45,168 nucleotides of DNA from an uncultured Mesorhizobium sp. (GCA_937958475.1 CALFXR010000007.1:1-45168); one strand, 5' to 3'. Positions 24,711-33,106 are shown, numbered from the stretch's first letter. Translations and numbers: made by a program. Notes: generated by a model not told the origin, from the sequence alone.

Positions 24711-25430
24711 TCATTCGTCCACGACCGTGCAGCGTCCGCGGCCTTTCAGGATCTCGCCCAGGCCGCCTTTCTCGTGAATCGAATAGACGATTATCGGAAT
24801 GTGGTTTTCCCGCGCAAGGGCGATTGCCGCGGTGTCCATGATGGACAGGCCTTTGACCAGCACCTCTTCGTGGGTGATCCGCTCGAAGCGGACCGCCGAG
24901 GCATCCTTCTTCGGATCGGCCGAATAGACGCCGTCGACCTGCGTGCCCTTGAACAGGGCGTCGGCGCCGATCTCGGCGGCACGGAGCGCTGCGGCGGAAT
25001 CGGTGGTGAAGAACGGATTGCCGGTGCCGCCGGCGAAGATGACGACCTTGCCGGCGTTCATGTAGGCGGTCGCCTGGCGCTGGGAAAAACTCTCGCAGAG
25101 TTCCGGCATGGCGATCGCGGAGAGGACGACGGCGTCGACGCCGATCTTCACCAGGGAGGTCCTCAGCGCCAGCGAGTTGATCACCGTGGCCAGCATGCCC
25201 ATGTGGTCGCCGGTGACGCGGTCTCCGCCCTTCGAGGCGACGGCGACGCCGCGGAAGATGTTGCCGCCGCCGATGACCACCGCGACCTCGACGCCGAGCG
25301 CCCTCGCCTCGGCGATGTCGCCGGCGATGCGGTCGACCACGGAGACGTCGATGCCGAACTTCTGTTCGCCCATCAGCGCCTCGCCCGAGGCTTTCAGCAG
25401 GACGCGCCGGTAGCGGGGCTGAGGGGTCAT
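24711..25430 (-). CDS. pyrH: Uridylate kinase
   Basis: A 239-residue bacterial UMP kinase of the amino acid kinase family, making UDP and allosterically controlled by GTP and UTP in characterised members. Motifs: RVLLKASGEALMG at the N-terminus, VAVVIGGGNIFRG, GDHMGMLATVIN, FAGGTGNPFFTTDSAAALRA, and ending CTVVDE. It is cytoplasmic. A 153-base gap separates it from tsf and contains a stable hairpin (25522-25555), so its transcription may be partly uncoupled from tsf. Confidence 0.98.
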   Translation of the reverse strand: MTPQPRYRRVLLKASGEALMGEQKFGIDVSVVDRIAGDIAEARALGVEVAVVIGGGNIFRGVAVASKGGDRVTGDHMGMLATVINSLALRTSLVKIGVDAVVLSAIAMPELCESFSQRQATAYMNAGKVVIFAGGTGNPFFTTDSAAALRAAEIGADALFKGTQVDGVYSADPKKDASAVRFERITHEEVLVKGLSIMDTAAIALARENHIPIIVYSIHEKGGLGEILKGRGRCTVVDE

Positions 25431-25521
25431 TCCGTTCCTCGTCGATGCGTTGTTTCGCGCGCGCCGTCTGCTGACGGCATGAGGGCGAGAGACGCCCGGC
25501 GCGGACCGGTCATGCGATACA

Positions 25522-25555
25522 CGAAGGGCGCCGGCATGTCACGCGGCGCCCTTCG
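25522..25555 (-). terminator. Hairpin after tsf (attenuator or weak terminator)
   Basis: Perfect 11-bp inverted repeat, CGAAGGGCGCC (25522-25532) and GGCGCCCTTCG (25545-25555), with a 12-base loop, 28 bases past the tsf stop. No T tract follows on the minus strand, so termination may be partial or the structure may protect the rpsB-tsf transcript end. Confidence 0.55.
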
Positions 25556-25583
25556 GTCAGTTGTGGAAGCGTTTGACGCGGCG

Positions 25584-26507
25584 TTACTTTTTCACCGCGG
25601 CCGCGACTTCGGCGGCGAAGTCGCTGGTTTCCTTCTCGATGCCCTCGCCGAGCGCGAAGCGGACGAAGGCGGTGATCTTCGCCGGCGCGCCGATCTCCTT
25701 CTCTGCGTCCTTCAGTGCCTTCTCGACGGTGATGTCGGGATTGAGCACGAAGGCCTGCTTCAGGAGCACCACTTCCTCGTAGAACTTGCGCAGGCGGCCC
25801 TCGACCATCTTCTCGATGATGGCCTCCGGCTTGCCCGACTGGCGGGCCTGGTCGGAATAGATGTCCTTCTCGCGGGCGACGACGGCCGGATCGATCTCCT
25901 CCGGAGTCAGCGACAGCGGGTTGGTCGCGGCGACGTGCATCGCCACCTGGCGGGCGAAGGCCCGCGCCGCATCGGCGTTGCCCGCCGTCTCGATCGCGAC
26001 CAGCACGCCCATCTTGCCGAGGCCGTCGGACACGGCGTTGTGGATATAGGTCGCCACGGCGCCGGACGAGACCGAAAGCTTCGCCGCGCGGCGGAAGCTC
26101 ATGTTCTCGCCGATGGTGCCGACCGCGTCCTTGATCGTGTCCGCGACAGACTTGCCGGTGCCCGGATAGGCCGCGGCGGCGACCGCTTCCGCGGAGCCGT
26201 CGGTGCCGAGCGCCACGCCGACGACGTTGCGCACGATCTCCTGGAACGCCGCGTTGCGCGCCACGAAGTCGGTCTCGGAGTTGACCTCGACGACGACGGC
26301 CGACGACGCGTCGGAGGCGGCTCCGATCAGGCCCTCGGCGGCCGTGCGGCCGGCCTTCTTGTCGGCCTTGGAGATACCCTTCTTGCGCAGCCAGTCGACC
26401 GCGGCCTCCATGTCGCCGTTGGTCTCGGCGAGCGCGGCCTTGCAGTCCATCATGCCCGCGCCGGTCACGTCGCGGAGTTCTTTCACCTGTGCAGCGGAAA
26501 TGCTCAT
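25584..26507 (-). CDS. tsf: Translation elongation factor Ts
   Basis: A 307-residue nucleotide-exchange factor that regenerates EF-Tu-GTP. The N-terminal UBA-like domain (VKELRDVTGAGMMDCKAALAE) and the SETDFVARN core motif are diagnostic. A coiled-coil region and C-terminal module complete the normal architecture. It follows rpsB by 120 bases; the intergenic stretch holds a 9-bp hairpin at 26535-26563. Linkage of rpsB and tsf is near-universal, and pyrH follows. Confidence 0.98.
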   Translation of the reverse strand: MSISAAQVKELRDVTGAGMMDCKAALAETNGDMEAAVDWLRKKGISKADKKAGRTAAEGLIGAASDASSAVVVEVNSETDFVARNAAFQEIVRNVVGVALGTDGSAEAVAAAAYPGTGKSVADTIKDAVGTIGENMSFRRAAKLSVSSGAVATYIHNAVSDGLGKMGVLVAIETAGNADAARAFARQVAMHVAATNPLSLTPEEIDPAVVAREKDIYSDQARQSGKPEAIIEKMVEGRLRKFYEEVVLLKQAFVLNPDITVEKALKDAEKEIGAPAKITAFVRFALGEGIEKETSDFAAEVAAAVKK

Positions 26508-26534
26508 CTTAGCCTCTTTGCTGGAAAACGCACC

Positions 26535-26563
26535 GGCGCATCACGGTGTCCCGATGATGCGCC
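26535..26563 (-). promoter_or_regulatory. Hairpin in the rpsB-tsf intergenic region
   Basis: Perfect 9-bp stem, GGCGCATCA (26535-26543) and TGATGCGCC (26555-26563), with an 11-base loop, ending 28 bases before the tsf ATG. No T tract. It may modulate tsf translation or processing of the rpsB-tsf mRNA. Confidence 0.5.
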
Positions 26564-26627
26564 TTGTGCGGGCGCGCAATCCGCGCCGTTACCCTTGGAA
26601 AGCGAAAGCCTCGGAAAGGCTCGCCGG

Positions 26628-27404
26628 TCAGGCCTCGGGCGCAGCCGGGGCTTCCGCGATCGCGGTCTCGACAGGTGCCTCGGCAGAGGCGCCGACGTCG
26701 ACGCCCATAGCACCCTGCTGGCGCGCGATGCCGTCGAGCGCGGCCTTGGCGATGAGCTCGCAGTAGAGGGCGATCGCACGCTGGGCATCGTCGTTTCCGG
26801 GAATCGGGAAGTCGATCCTGTCAGGATCGCAATTCGAATCGATGACAGCCACGACCGGAATGCCGAGACGCTTGGCTTCCTGGATCGCGATCGCCTCCTT
26901 GTTGGTGTCGATGACGAACATCAGGTCCGGCGTCGAGCCCATGTCCTTGATGCCGCCGAGAGCCTTGTTCAGCTTCTCGCGCTCGCGTTCGAGGTTCAGG
27001 CGCTCCTTCTTGGTGAAGCCCTGGGCGTCGCCGGACAGAAGCTCGTCGAGCTTGCGCAGGCGCTGGATCGAGTTCGAGATCGTCTTCCAGTTGGTCAGCA
27101 TGCCGCCGAGCCAGCGCGAGTTGACATAGTACTGGGCCGAGCGCTGCGCGGCGTCGGCGACGATGTCGGACGCCTGGCGCTTGGTGCCGACGAACAGGAC
27201 GCGGCCGCCCTTGGCGACGATGTCCGACACCTGCTTCAGCGCCTGGTGCAGGAGCGGTACGGTCTGCGACAGGTCGATGACGTGGATGTTGTTGCGGGCG
27301 CCATAGATGTAGGGCGCCATCTTCGGGTTCCAGCGGTGGGTCTGGTGGCCGAAGTGCACGCCGGCTTCGAGAAGCTGGCGCATGCTGAAGTCTGGCAGAG
27401 CCAT
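26628..27404 (-). CDS. rpsB: 30S ribosomal protein S2
   Basis: A 258-residue small-subunit protein, needed for S1 docking and 30S maturation. The start MALPDFSMRQLLEAGVHFGH is the conserved S2 N-terminus, which fixes the ATG at 27404. The coiled-coil region (about residues 105-140) and IPVVAVIDSNCDPD are typical. The C-terminus is an Ala/Glu-rich tail common in alphaproteobacteria. It is first in the rpsB-tsf-pyrH-frr cluster. A strong promoter at 27531-27559 gives a leader of about 120 bases, long enough for S2 autoregulation, which is known in other bacteria but not demonstrable here. Confidence 0.98.
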   Translation of the reverse strand: MALPDFSMRQLLEAGVHFGHQTHRWNPKMAPYIYGARNNIHVIDLSQTVPLLHQALKQVSDIVAKGGRVLFVGTKRQASDIVADAAQRSAQYYVNSRWLGGMLTNWKTISNSIQRLRKLDELLSGDAQGFTKKERLNLEREREKLNKALGGIKDMGSTPDLMFVIDTNKEAIAIQEAKRLGIPVVAVIDSNCDPDRIDFPIPGNDDAQRAIALYCELIAKAALDGIARQQGAMGVDVGASAEAPVETAIAEAPAAPEA

Positions 27405-27530
27405 TGTTTGGTTCCTTTCCGGTTGAGCCTCCACGGGCAACGGCGTTCGGGACTATTCCCTTGCGCCACCGGCGGTCGCCTCCGGATTTCTCCCGGACGG
27501 TAACCAAAGCCCGTGTGTGGAATGGCCGCG

Positions 27531-27559
27531 CATATAGATGGTGCAACGCGAAAAAGCAA
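27531..27559 (-). promoter_or_regulatory. Probable promoter of the rpsB-tsf operon
   Basis: On the minus strand TTGCTT (27559-27554), exactly 17 bases, TATATG (27536-27531). It is flanked by the inverted repeat GGTGCAA (27540-27546) and TTGCACC (27561-27567), which brackets the -35 element and might be an operator. Placement upstream of a ribosomal protein gene supports the call. Confidence 0.65.
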
Positions 27560-27577
27560 GTTGCACCGGCGGCGCGC

Positions 27578-27862
27578 TCAATCGCCCGCCCGAATCCCCG
27601 TTTTCGGCACGCGCACGCGGCGGTAGATCGCCACGATCTGCTCGCGGCTCGACGGGATCGCGCCCATGCGGACGGCGCGGTCGCGCTCGAAGCCGGTGAT
27701 GTCGTAATGCGGCGCCGACGTCCGCGGCGGCCCCTGGTAGAGCAGCCGGTGGACGCCGAGCCTGGCGGCGAAGCGATGCAGTTCGTCCACGTCGTCGGCC
27801 ATCAGGTGACACCAGCGCCTGCCGGCCCAGTGCCAGATGGCGCTGTCGACATAGACCGCCAT
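27578..27862 (-). CDS. DUF4031 domain protein
   Basis: A 94-residue protein recognised as DUF4031 from the conserved segments MAVYVDSAIWHWAGRRWCHLMAD, LGVHRLLYQGPP and HYDITGFERDRAVRMGA. Function is unknown. His, Trp, Cys and Asp residues are clustered, which could hint at metal or ligand binding, but no catalytic motif is established. No signal peptide, so cytoplasmic. It starts 8 bases after the eipB stop on the same strand, so the two are almost certainly cotranscribed. The next gene downstream is rpsB, whose promoter begins within its 3' flank. Confidence 0.85.
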   Translation of the reverse strand: MAVYVDSAIWHWAGRRWCHLMADDVDELHRFAARLGVHRLLYQGPPRTSAPHYDITGFERDRAVRMGAIPSSREQIVAIYRRVRVPKTGIRAGD

Positions 27863-27870
27863 CGCCGCCG

Positions 27871-28698
27871 CTATTTCTGGCAGTCCTTCGGCGCGTCGAA
27901 CAGCGAGAGGTTGACGAGCTTGCCGGTCATCGAGAAGTCGCCATAGTCCATGACGAGGTCGCGGGTGACGCCGTTCTCGTGCAGCTTGAAGCTGATGCGA
28001 TACTCCGGCAGTTCCTCTCCCGAGGCTCCCGCCTTCGACAGGTCGAAATAGGCGATGTCGACGGGCCAGAACGGTTCGGCGGAAAGCCCGGCGAGGGGCG
28101 CCGCTTCCGGATCGCCCTTCTCCGCGGCCTCGCCCTTGCCGATGATCACCGTCGTCGTCATGACGCGGTCGGCGTCTTCCGACCCGTCGAACAGGCTGGT
28201 CTCGTAGAAGGTCTCGCCCTTGTTCGCCTTGCCGATGAGTTCGACGAGGTGCTGCGTCGGGAACTGCGTCTTCGCAAGCTCGAAGGTCGCTTTCTTCGGC
28301 TTGTCGAGCGAGACGACGAGGTGGTCCGCATCGATCGCGGCGGCACCCTTGACCTCACGGTCGGGATTGCTGTCGACGAAGGATTTGGTGACGAAGGAGA
28401 AGGACTTGCCGTCGCCGTCCTCGAAGGTCGTCGTCTGCTGGTCGGTGAGCCTGGACACCTCGCTCGTCTCGATCCGGGTGACGAAGCGGAACTTCACCGT
28501 ATAGCCTTCGCAGGCCGAGCCGTTGAACTCGTACACCATGCGACCGCTCAGGCCGGTGATCCCCGAGCGGTCCGTCGCCTCGGCGAGGGCGAGATCGTAG
28601 ACGGCGCGATGCGGGGCGAGCGGCACGGCCCCGGCTTGGGACGACCACAGGCCGGTCGAGGCGAGGACGACGATCGTGGCGAGACGCGCAGCGCGCAT
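27871..28698 (-). CDS. eipB: EipB-family periplasmic envelope-integrity protein (DUF1849)
   Basis: A 275-residue exported protein of the DUF1849/EipB family. The signal peptide spans residues about 1-24 (LATIVVLASTGLWSSQAGA). The mature part shows the family pattern (HRAVYDLALAEA, GRMVYEFNGSACEGYT, FEDGDGKSFSF). Brucella EipB forms a beta-spiral stabilised by a disulfide between two conserved cysteines; the equivalents here are Cys63 and Cys273, the only cysteines in the predicted mature protein. In Brucella EipB is needed for envelope stress resistance. GGAGAA lies 6 bases before the ATG at 28698. It is divergent from the RidA gene and is followed by the DUF4031 gene. Confidence 0.88.
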   Translation of the reverse strand: MRAARLATIVVLASTGLWSSQAGAVPLAPHRAVYDLALAEATDRSGITGLSGRMVYEFNGSACEGYTVKFRFVTRIETSEVSRLTDQQTTTFEDGDGKSFSFVTKSFVDSNPDREVKGAAAIDADHLVVSLDKPKKATFELAKTQFPTQHLVELIGKANKGETFYETSLFDGSEDADRVMTTTVIIGKGEAAEKGDPEAAPLAGLSAEPFWPVDIAYFDLSKAGASGEELPEYRISFKLHENGVTRDLVMDYGDFSMTGKLVNLSLFDAPKDCQK

Positions 28699-28836
28699 GG
28701 GGCATTCTCCGGGGGGCCTGTCGCAAGGCCGTATTGATTCATCGGCCACCTTAAAAAAACTGTTGGCGGAAGCGAGGCAAAAATAGCACTTTCGCCATCT
28801 CGGGACGGAATAGGCGGAAATTGCGGGGCGGCTGAC

Positions 28837-29301
28837 ATGGGCGATTCGATCGAAACGAGACTGGCCGGCCTCGGCGTGACCCTGCCGCAGGCCGCCGCGC
28901 CGGCGGCGAACTATGTCCCGTTCATGCGCAGCGGCGACCTCCTCTTCACCGCCGGCCAGTTGCCGCTGAAGGACGGCAAGCTGGCCGCGACCGGGCTTCT
29001 CGGCCGCGATCTCGACACGGCCGCCGGCCGCGAGGCGGCAAGACTGTGCGCCGTCAACGTGCTGGCACAGGCGAAGGCCGCGCTCGGCGATCTCGAACTC
29101 GTCCGTCGCCTGGTGAAGATCACGGTCTTCGTCGCATCGACACCCGATTTCACCGAGCAGCATCTCGTCGCCAACGGCGCATCGGATCTGTTCGTCGCCG
29201 CGCTCGGCGAGCCGGGGCGCCATGCACGCTCCGCCGTCGGCACGGCTTCGCTGCCGCTCGACGCGCCGGTCGAGGTCGAGGCGATCTTCGAAGTCGAATG
29301 A
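28837..29301 (+). CDS. RidA family protein (YjgF/YER057c/UK114)
   Basis: A 154-residue trimeric-fold RidA family member. Archetypal RidA hydrolyses reactive enamine/imine intermediates released by PLP-dependent dehydratases. Family marks: PFMRSGDLLFTAGQLPL, AALGDLELVRRLVKITVFVAS, and the C-terminal PGRHARSAVGTASLPLDAPVEVEAIFEV, which contains the Arg needed for deaminase activity in RidA. It is slightly longer than E. coli RidA (128 aa), as in the alphaproteobacterial subfamily linked to GDPD genes. The GDPD gene starts 7 bases after its stop, so they form an operon. Specific substrate unknown. Confidence 0.93.
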   Translation: MGDSIETRLAGLGVTLPQAAAPAANYVPFMRSGDLLFTAGQLPLKDGKLAATGLLGRDLDTAAGREAARLCAVNVLAQAKAALGDLELVRRLVKITVFVASTPDFTEQHLVANGASDLFVAALGEPGRHARSAVGTASLPLDAPVEVEAIFEVE

Positions 29302-29308
29302 GGTTTCC

Positions 29309-30031
29309 ATGACTGAGCTTTCCTGGCTGGTCGATCGCCCGATCGCCCACCGCGGCTTCCACGACATGAACAGGACGCGCTGGGAGAACACGCTCTCGGC
29401 CTTCGGCGCCGCCGCCGATCGCGGCTATGCGATCGAATGCGACGTGCATCTGACCGCCGACGGGGAAGTCGTGGTCTTCCACGACGACGAGCTGAAGCGG
29501 CTGACCGGCGTCGATGGCTATGTCTGGCAGCGCACCGCGGCCGAACTCGGCGCGATGCGCGTCGGCGGGACGGCCGACCACGTGCCGACCCTCTACGAGA
29601 TGCTGGCCTATGTCGGCGGCCGCGTGCCGATCGTCATCGAGCTCAAGGGCATTCCCGGCCGCGACCACGGGCTGGTGCGCAAGGTCGCGCGCGCGCTGAA
29701 AGGGTATGACGGCAAGGTGGCTATCATGTCGTTCGACCACTGGCTGATTCGCGACTTCGCCGAGCAGGCGCCTGGCGTTCCGGCCGGCCTCACCGCCTGG
29801 GGCGACAAGGACCATGAGCTCGAGGCGCATTTTGCCATGCTCGCCCACGGCATCTCCTTCGTCTCCTACGGCGTGGTCCACCTGCCCAACCGCTTCGTAC
29901 GCTTCGTCCGCGACAGGCTGGGCATGCCGGTGATCACCTGGACGGTGCGCGACCAGGCGGCGGTCGACGCGACCTTCGCCCACGCCGACCAGATGACCTT
30001 CGAGGGTTTCGAGCCGGGCGCGGTCGCCTGA
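29309..30031 (+). CDS. Glycerophosphodiester phosphodiesterase family protein
   Basis: A 240-residue GDPD-fold enzyme, expected to split glycerophosphodiesters into glycerol 3-phosphate and an alcohol using a divalent metal. Catalytic and metal-binding marks: HRG (His14-Arg15), EN (27-28), ExD (Glu43, Asp45) and HD (58-59). No signal peptide, so cytoplasmic. The start at 29309 follows the RidA stop by 7 bases; upstream in-frame codons overlap RidA and are not family-like. A FemAB-like gene follows after 50 bases. Activity on phospholipid-derived diesters is inferred from family. Confidence 0.93.
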   Translation: MTELSWLVDRPIAHRGFHDMNRTRWENTLSAFGAAADRGYAIECDVHLTADGEVVVFHDDELKRLTGVDGYVWQRTAAELGAMRVGGTADHVPTLYEMLAYVGGRVPIVIELKGIPGRDHGLVRKVARALKGYDGKVAIMSFDHWLIRDFAEQAPGVPAGLTAWGDKDHELEAHFAMLAHGISFVSYGVVHLPNRFVRFVRDRLGMPVITWTVRDQAAVDATFAHADQMTFEGFEPGAVA

Positions 30032-30081
30032 CATTCATGAGCGGCCTTGCCGTTTTCCCGCGGCATCGTAACTGTTAGGCG

Positions 30082-31311
30082 ATGGCGAGAGCGACCGACA
30101 CCGACCCGAACGAGCCCGAGGCGCTGTCGTTGCGTGTCGTCGGCGGCATGAACGCGTTCGCTCCGGGCGAGTGGAAAACCCTGCAAGGAAGTTCGTGCGA
30201 CGGATCGGAAATTCCGTATAACCCATTCGTATCGCACGAATATTTATCTTCTCTCGAGGATTCCGGCTGCGCCGTTGCGCGGACCGGATGGCAGCCGCAT
30301 CATCTTCGCCTCGAATCCGGCGACGGCCGCCTGCTCGGCGCCGCCTTCTGCTACGCCAAGTCGCACAGCCAGGGCGAATACGTCTTCGACCACGGCTGGG
30401 CCGACGCCTTCGAACGCGCCGGCGGCCGCTACTATCCGAAGCTGCAGGTGTCGGTTCCCTTCACGCCGGCGACCGGCCCGCGCCTGCTCGTCGCCCGCGA
30501 CGCTGACGCCGCGTCGGTCCGTTCCGCGCTCGCCACCGGGTTGAAGACGGTCGCCGGCAGAACCGGCGTCTCGTCCGCCCACGTCACCTTCGCCGGCGAC
30601 GCCGACATGGCCGTCCTCGAGCGGGCAGGCTTCCTGCCGCGGAACGACCAGCAGTTTCATTTCCGCAATCCGGGATATGCGAGCTACGACGACTTCCTCT
30701 CCACCCTCGTCTCGCGCAAGCGCAAGGCGCTGAAGAAGGAGCGGCGCGAGGCGCTTTCGGCGGGAATCTCCATCGACTGGCTGACCGGCAAGGACCTCAC
30801 CGAAGCCGCCTGGGACGACTTCTTCGCCTTCTACATGGACACCGGCGGGCGCAAATGGGGCCGTCCCTACCTGAACCGGCTGTTCTATTCTCTCGTCGGC
30901 GAGCGCATGGCCGACGACATCCTGCTGGTCATGGCCAGGCGCGACGGCCGCTACGTCGCCGGCGCCATCAACTTCATCGGCGGCGACACGCTCTACGGCC
31001 GCCACTGGGGCTGCATCGAGGAACACCGGTTCCTGCATTTCGAGGTCTGCTATCACCAGGCCATCGACTTCGCCATCGACCGCGGACTTAAGGTCGTCGA
31101 GGCGGGCGCGCAAGGGGAGCACAAGCTGGCGCGCGGCTACGAACCGGTCATGACCCGATCGGCGCACTGGATCGAACATCCGGGCTTGCGCCGAGCGGTG
31201 GCCGACTATCTGGTGCAGGAGCGGCGCGAGGTCGCCGCGGCCGGTGCCTATCTCTCGGATCTCGCGCCGTTCAGGAAGGATGGCAGGGATCGGGAAGAAG
31301 GGGACGACTAG
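30082..31311 (+). CDS. FemAB-like GNAT-fold protein (peptidogalycan biosynthesis/recognition family)
   Basis: A 409-residue protein of the PF04339 family, related to FemAB/GNAT enzymes that add amino acids to peptidoglycan precursors in Firmicutes. Recognisable stretches are NPFVSHEYLSSLEDSGC, GEYVFDHGWADAFERAGGRYYPKLQ, FYMDTGGRKWGRPYLNR, GRHWGCIEEHRFLHFEVCYHQ and AGAQGEHKLARGYEP. No membrane segment. Members are widespread in proteobacteria but lack a proven function; some are suggested to act on amino-acyl or lipid-linked substrates. It lies between a GDPD and an LtaS-type enzyme, which would fit an envelope role. No close relative with a known reaction can be named from sequence alone. Confidence 0.9.
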   Translation: MARATDTDPNEPEALSLRVVGGMNAFAPGEWKTLQGSSCDGSEIPYNPFVSHEYLSSLEDSGCAVARTGWQPHHLRLESGDGRLLGAAFCYAKSHSQGEYVFDHGWADAFERAGGRYYPKLQVSVPFTPATGPRLLVARDADAASVRSALATGLKTVAGRTGVSSAHVTFAGDADMAVLERAGFLPRNDQQFHFRNPGYASYDDFLSTLVSRKRKALKKERREALSAGISIDWLTGKDLTEAAWDDFFAFYMDTGGRKWGRPYLNRLFYSLVGERMADDILLVMARRDGRYVAGAINFIGGDTLYGRHWGCIEEHRFLHFEVCYHQAIDFAIDRGLKVVEAGAQGEHKLARGYEPVMTRSAHWIEHPGLRRAVADYLVQERREVAAAGAYLSDLAPFRKDGRDREEGDD

Positions 31312-31370
31312 GGCGTCGTGCGGCCGGCTTGGCAAGCCGCGCTCGGACGGATGGTCGAGGGCATTTCGAG

Positions 31371-33029
31371 GTGGGTATTTCGGTCTGGGCATTGCTGGAC
31401 GCCGTTGTGGCGAACGGTCCCGCCGTCGCTGCGGCGGCCGTGGCGCTGGTTGTCTGGCTGGAACGCAAGCCCAAGACCTGGCCGCTCGGCCTCGCCGGCT
31501 TCCTGGCGATCTACGGCATACTCCATCTCCTGACGCCGGTTTCGATCGCTGCCGCATGGCAGGCCGTCGTCGTCGCCGCGGCGATCGGCGTCGCCTCGAA
31601 GGTGAAATATCGCCTGACCGGCTACAACCTCGTCGCCGGCGACGTCTTCTATCTGATGGCGAGCGGCATCGGAGCGCTCTGGCGCCACTACCGGCCTCTC
31701 CTGCTCGCGGGCGCCGCCACCGCGGCGGCGATGATCGCCCTGTTCGGCGCCCTTCCCTTCCTTTTCGACGAGCCTCCGGCGTCCTTGCCCGAGCGGGTCG
31801 TCATCGTTTTCTCGACACTCGCCCTCTTCGCACTGGCGCTCGCGGCGAGCGGAGGGCTGAAGCACTTCAGGATATCGATGCTCTTCGCCGACCGGGCGCA
31901 CCTGACCGGCTTCCTGGTGACGCTTCTCGGCGCCGGCCCGGGAAGCCGGCCGCGCATGGTCGACATCGACGACGATCCGCTTCCGCTCGAGCCGGCCCGG
32001 CCCGCCCGCTCGACGGACCGGCCGCACATCGTCGCGATCCTGCACGAATCGACCTTCGATCCGCGCACGTTCGGACTGCCGTTCGACAGCAGCCTGGAGC
32101 GCTTCTTCAGACCCGTTTCGGCGATCTGCGGCGCGCTCAGTGTCGACGTGTTCGGCAGCGGCACGCTGCAGACCGAGTTCGCCGTGCTCACCGGCCTGTC
32201 CTCGCTCTCCTTCGGCGTTGCCGGCCGCTACGTTTACAACCTTCTCGCCGGGCGGCTGAAACACAGCCTTCCCGGCATGCTGCGCGCTCACGGCTACAGC
32301 ACCACGCTCGTCAGCTGCGACAGCGCCGGCTTCGTCGGCTGCGGCGCCTTCTACCGCTCGATCGGCATCGACACGCTGCGCTTCGCGGAAGAAATGCCGC
32401 CGCCCTTCGACAGGCCCCGATGGCAGCGCGAGCACCACGACGCGCTGCTCTACGACGAGGCGCTGCGCCTCGTCGAACCCGGCCGACCGAACTTCCTCGC
32501 CGTCACGACGCTGATGAACCATGGAAGCCACGACGCGCCGCTCCTCCCGCCGGAAAGGCAGGCGCGCCTGCGACAGGACATGCTGGCGGCCGGCGGAAGC
32601 GCGGAATTCGCCGAGTACATGGTGCGGCTCGCCGAATCGGCCGAGGCCTACGAGGCGTTCCGCCTGCGCCTCCTCGAACGGCTCGCAGGCGCGCCGCTCA
32701 TCGTCCTGCGCTACGGCGACCACGCGCCGCCCTTTCTCGCCCGTCTCACCGGCAAGCCGCCCGGCGATCCGGCGCTGAAGCGAACCTTCTTCGCGATCGA
32801 GGCGCACAACATGGCCCTGCCCGCGGACCTCGTCGTTCCCGAGCCGCTGGACTCCGTATTCCTGTCGACGCTCACGCTCCAGGCGGCCGGCCTGCCGCTC
32901 GATCCCGTCGCCGCCACCCGCGCCAGCCTCCTGCCCGAATGCGGCAGCGCCTATTTCGAAACCGATTCGGCGCGCAAGCGCCGCTTCCACCGCGCCCTGG
33001 TCGACGCCGGCCTGATCGATCTCGGCTGA
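31371..33029 (+). CDS. Membrane-anchored LtaS-type sulfatase/phosphotransferase superfamily enzyme
   Basis: About 552 residues. An N-terminal region with about five membrane helices (up to residue 180) is followed by a large extracytoplasmic alkaline-phosphatase-superfamily domain. Metal and catalytic residues align with lipoteichoic acid synthase: Glu226 in LHEST, nucleophile Thr265 in SGTLQTEF, and Asp450-His451 in YGDHAPP. In Gram-negative bacteria such proteins transfer phosphoglycerol or phosphoethanolamine to envelope glycans or lipids; the substrate here is unknown. The start is uncertain: GTG 31371 has GAGG 10 bases upstream, and a TTG at 31329 would add 14 residues. It follows the FemAB-like gene by about 59 bases. 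Confidence 0.85.
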   Translation: MGISVWALLDAVVANGPAVAAAAVALVVWLERKPKTWPLGLAGFLAIYGILHLLTPVSIAAAWQAVVVAAAIGVASKVKYRLTGYNLVAGDVFYLMASGIGALWRHYRPLLLAGAATAAAMIALFGALPFLFDEPPASLPERVVIVFSTLALFALALAASGGLKHFRISMLFADRAHLTGFLVTLLGAGPGSRPRMVDIDDDPLPLEPARPARSTDRPHIVAILHESTFDPRTFGLPFDSSLERFFRPVSAICGALSVDVFGSGTLQTEFAVLTGLSSLSFGVAGRYVYNLLAGRLKHSLPGMLRAHGYSTTLVSCDSAGFVGCGAFYRSIGIDTLRFAEEMPPPFDRPRWQREHHDALLYDEALRLVEPGRPNFLAVTTLMNHGSHDAPLLPPERQARLRQDMLAAGGSAEFAEYMVRLAESAEAYEAFRLRLLERLAGAPLIVLRYGDHAPPFLARLTGKPPGDPALKRTFFAIEAHNMALPADLVVPEPLDSVFLSTLTLQAAGLPLDPVAATRASLLPECGSAYFETDSARKRRFHRALVDAGLIDLG

Positions 33030-33106
33030 GCGGACGCGCCCGACCGCCTTGCCCCGGCGAAGCGGCTTCGCTACACCACCGCCACGCGCCGCAACGGAGG
33101 CATGAC

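Noticed and set aside
24114..27503. A very long plus-strand open frame (over 1100 codons) antisense to frr, pyrH, tsf and rpsB
   Set aside because: It is the mirror of highly conserved genes with GC-rich third positions; its translation is Arg/Gly/Asp/His-rich low-complexity sequence with no family resemblance.
28699..28836. Promoters for eipB and the RidA gene in the divergent gap
   Set aside because: A/T-rich runs (TTTTTTT, AAAAA) suggest promoters but no -35/-10 pair stands out on either strand.
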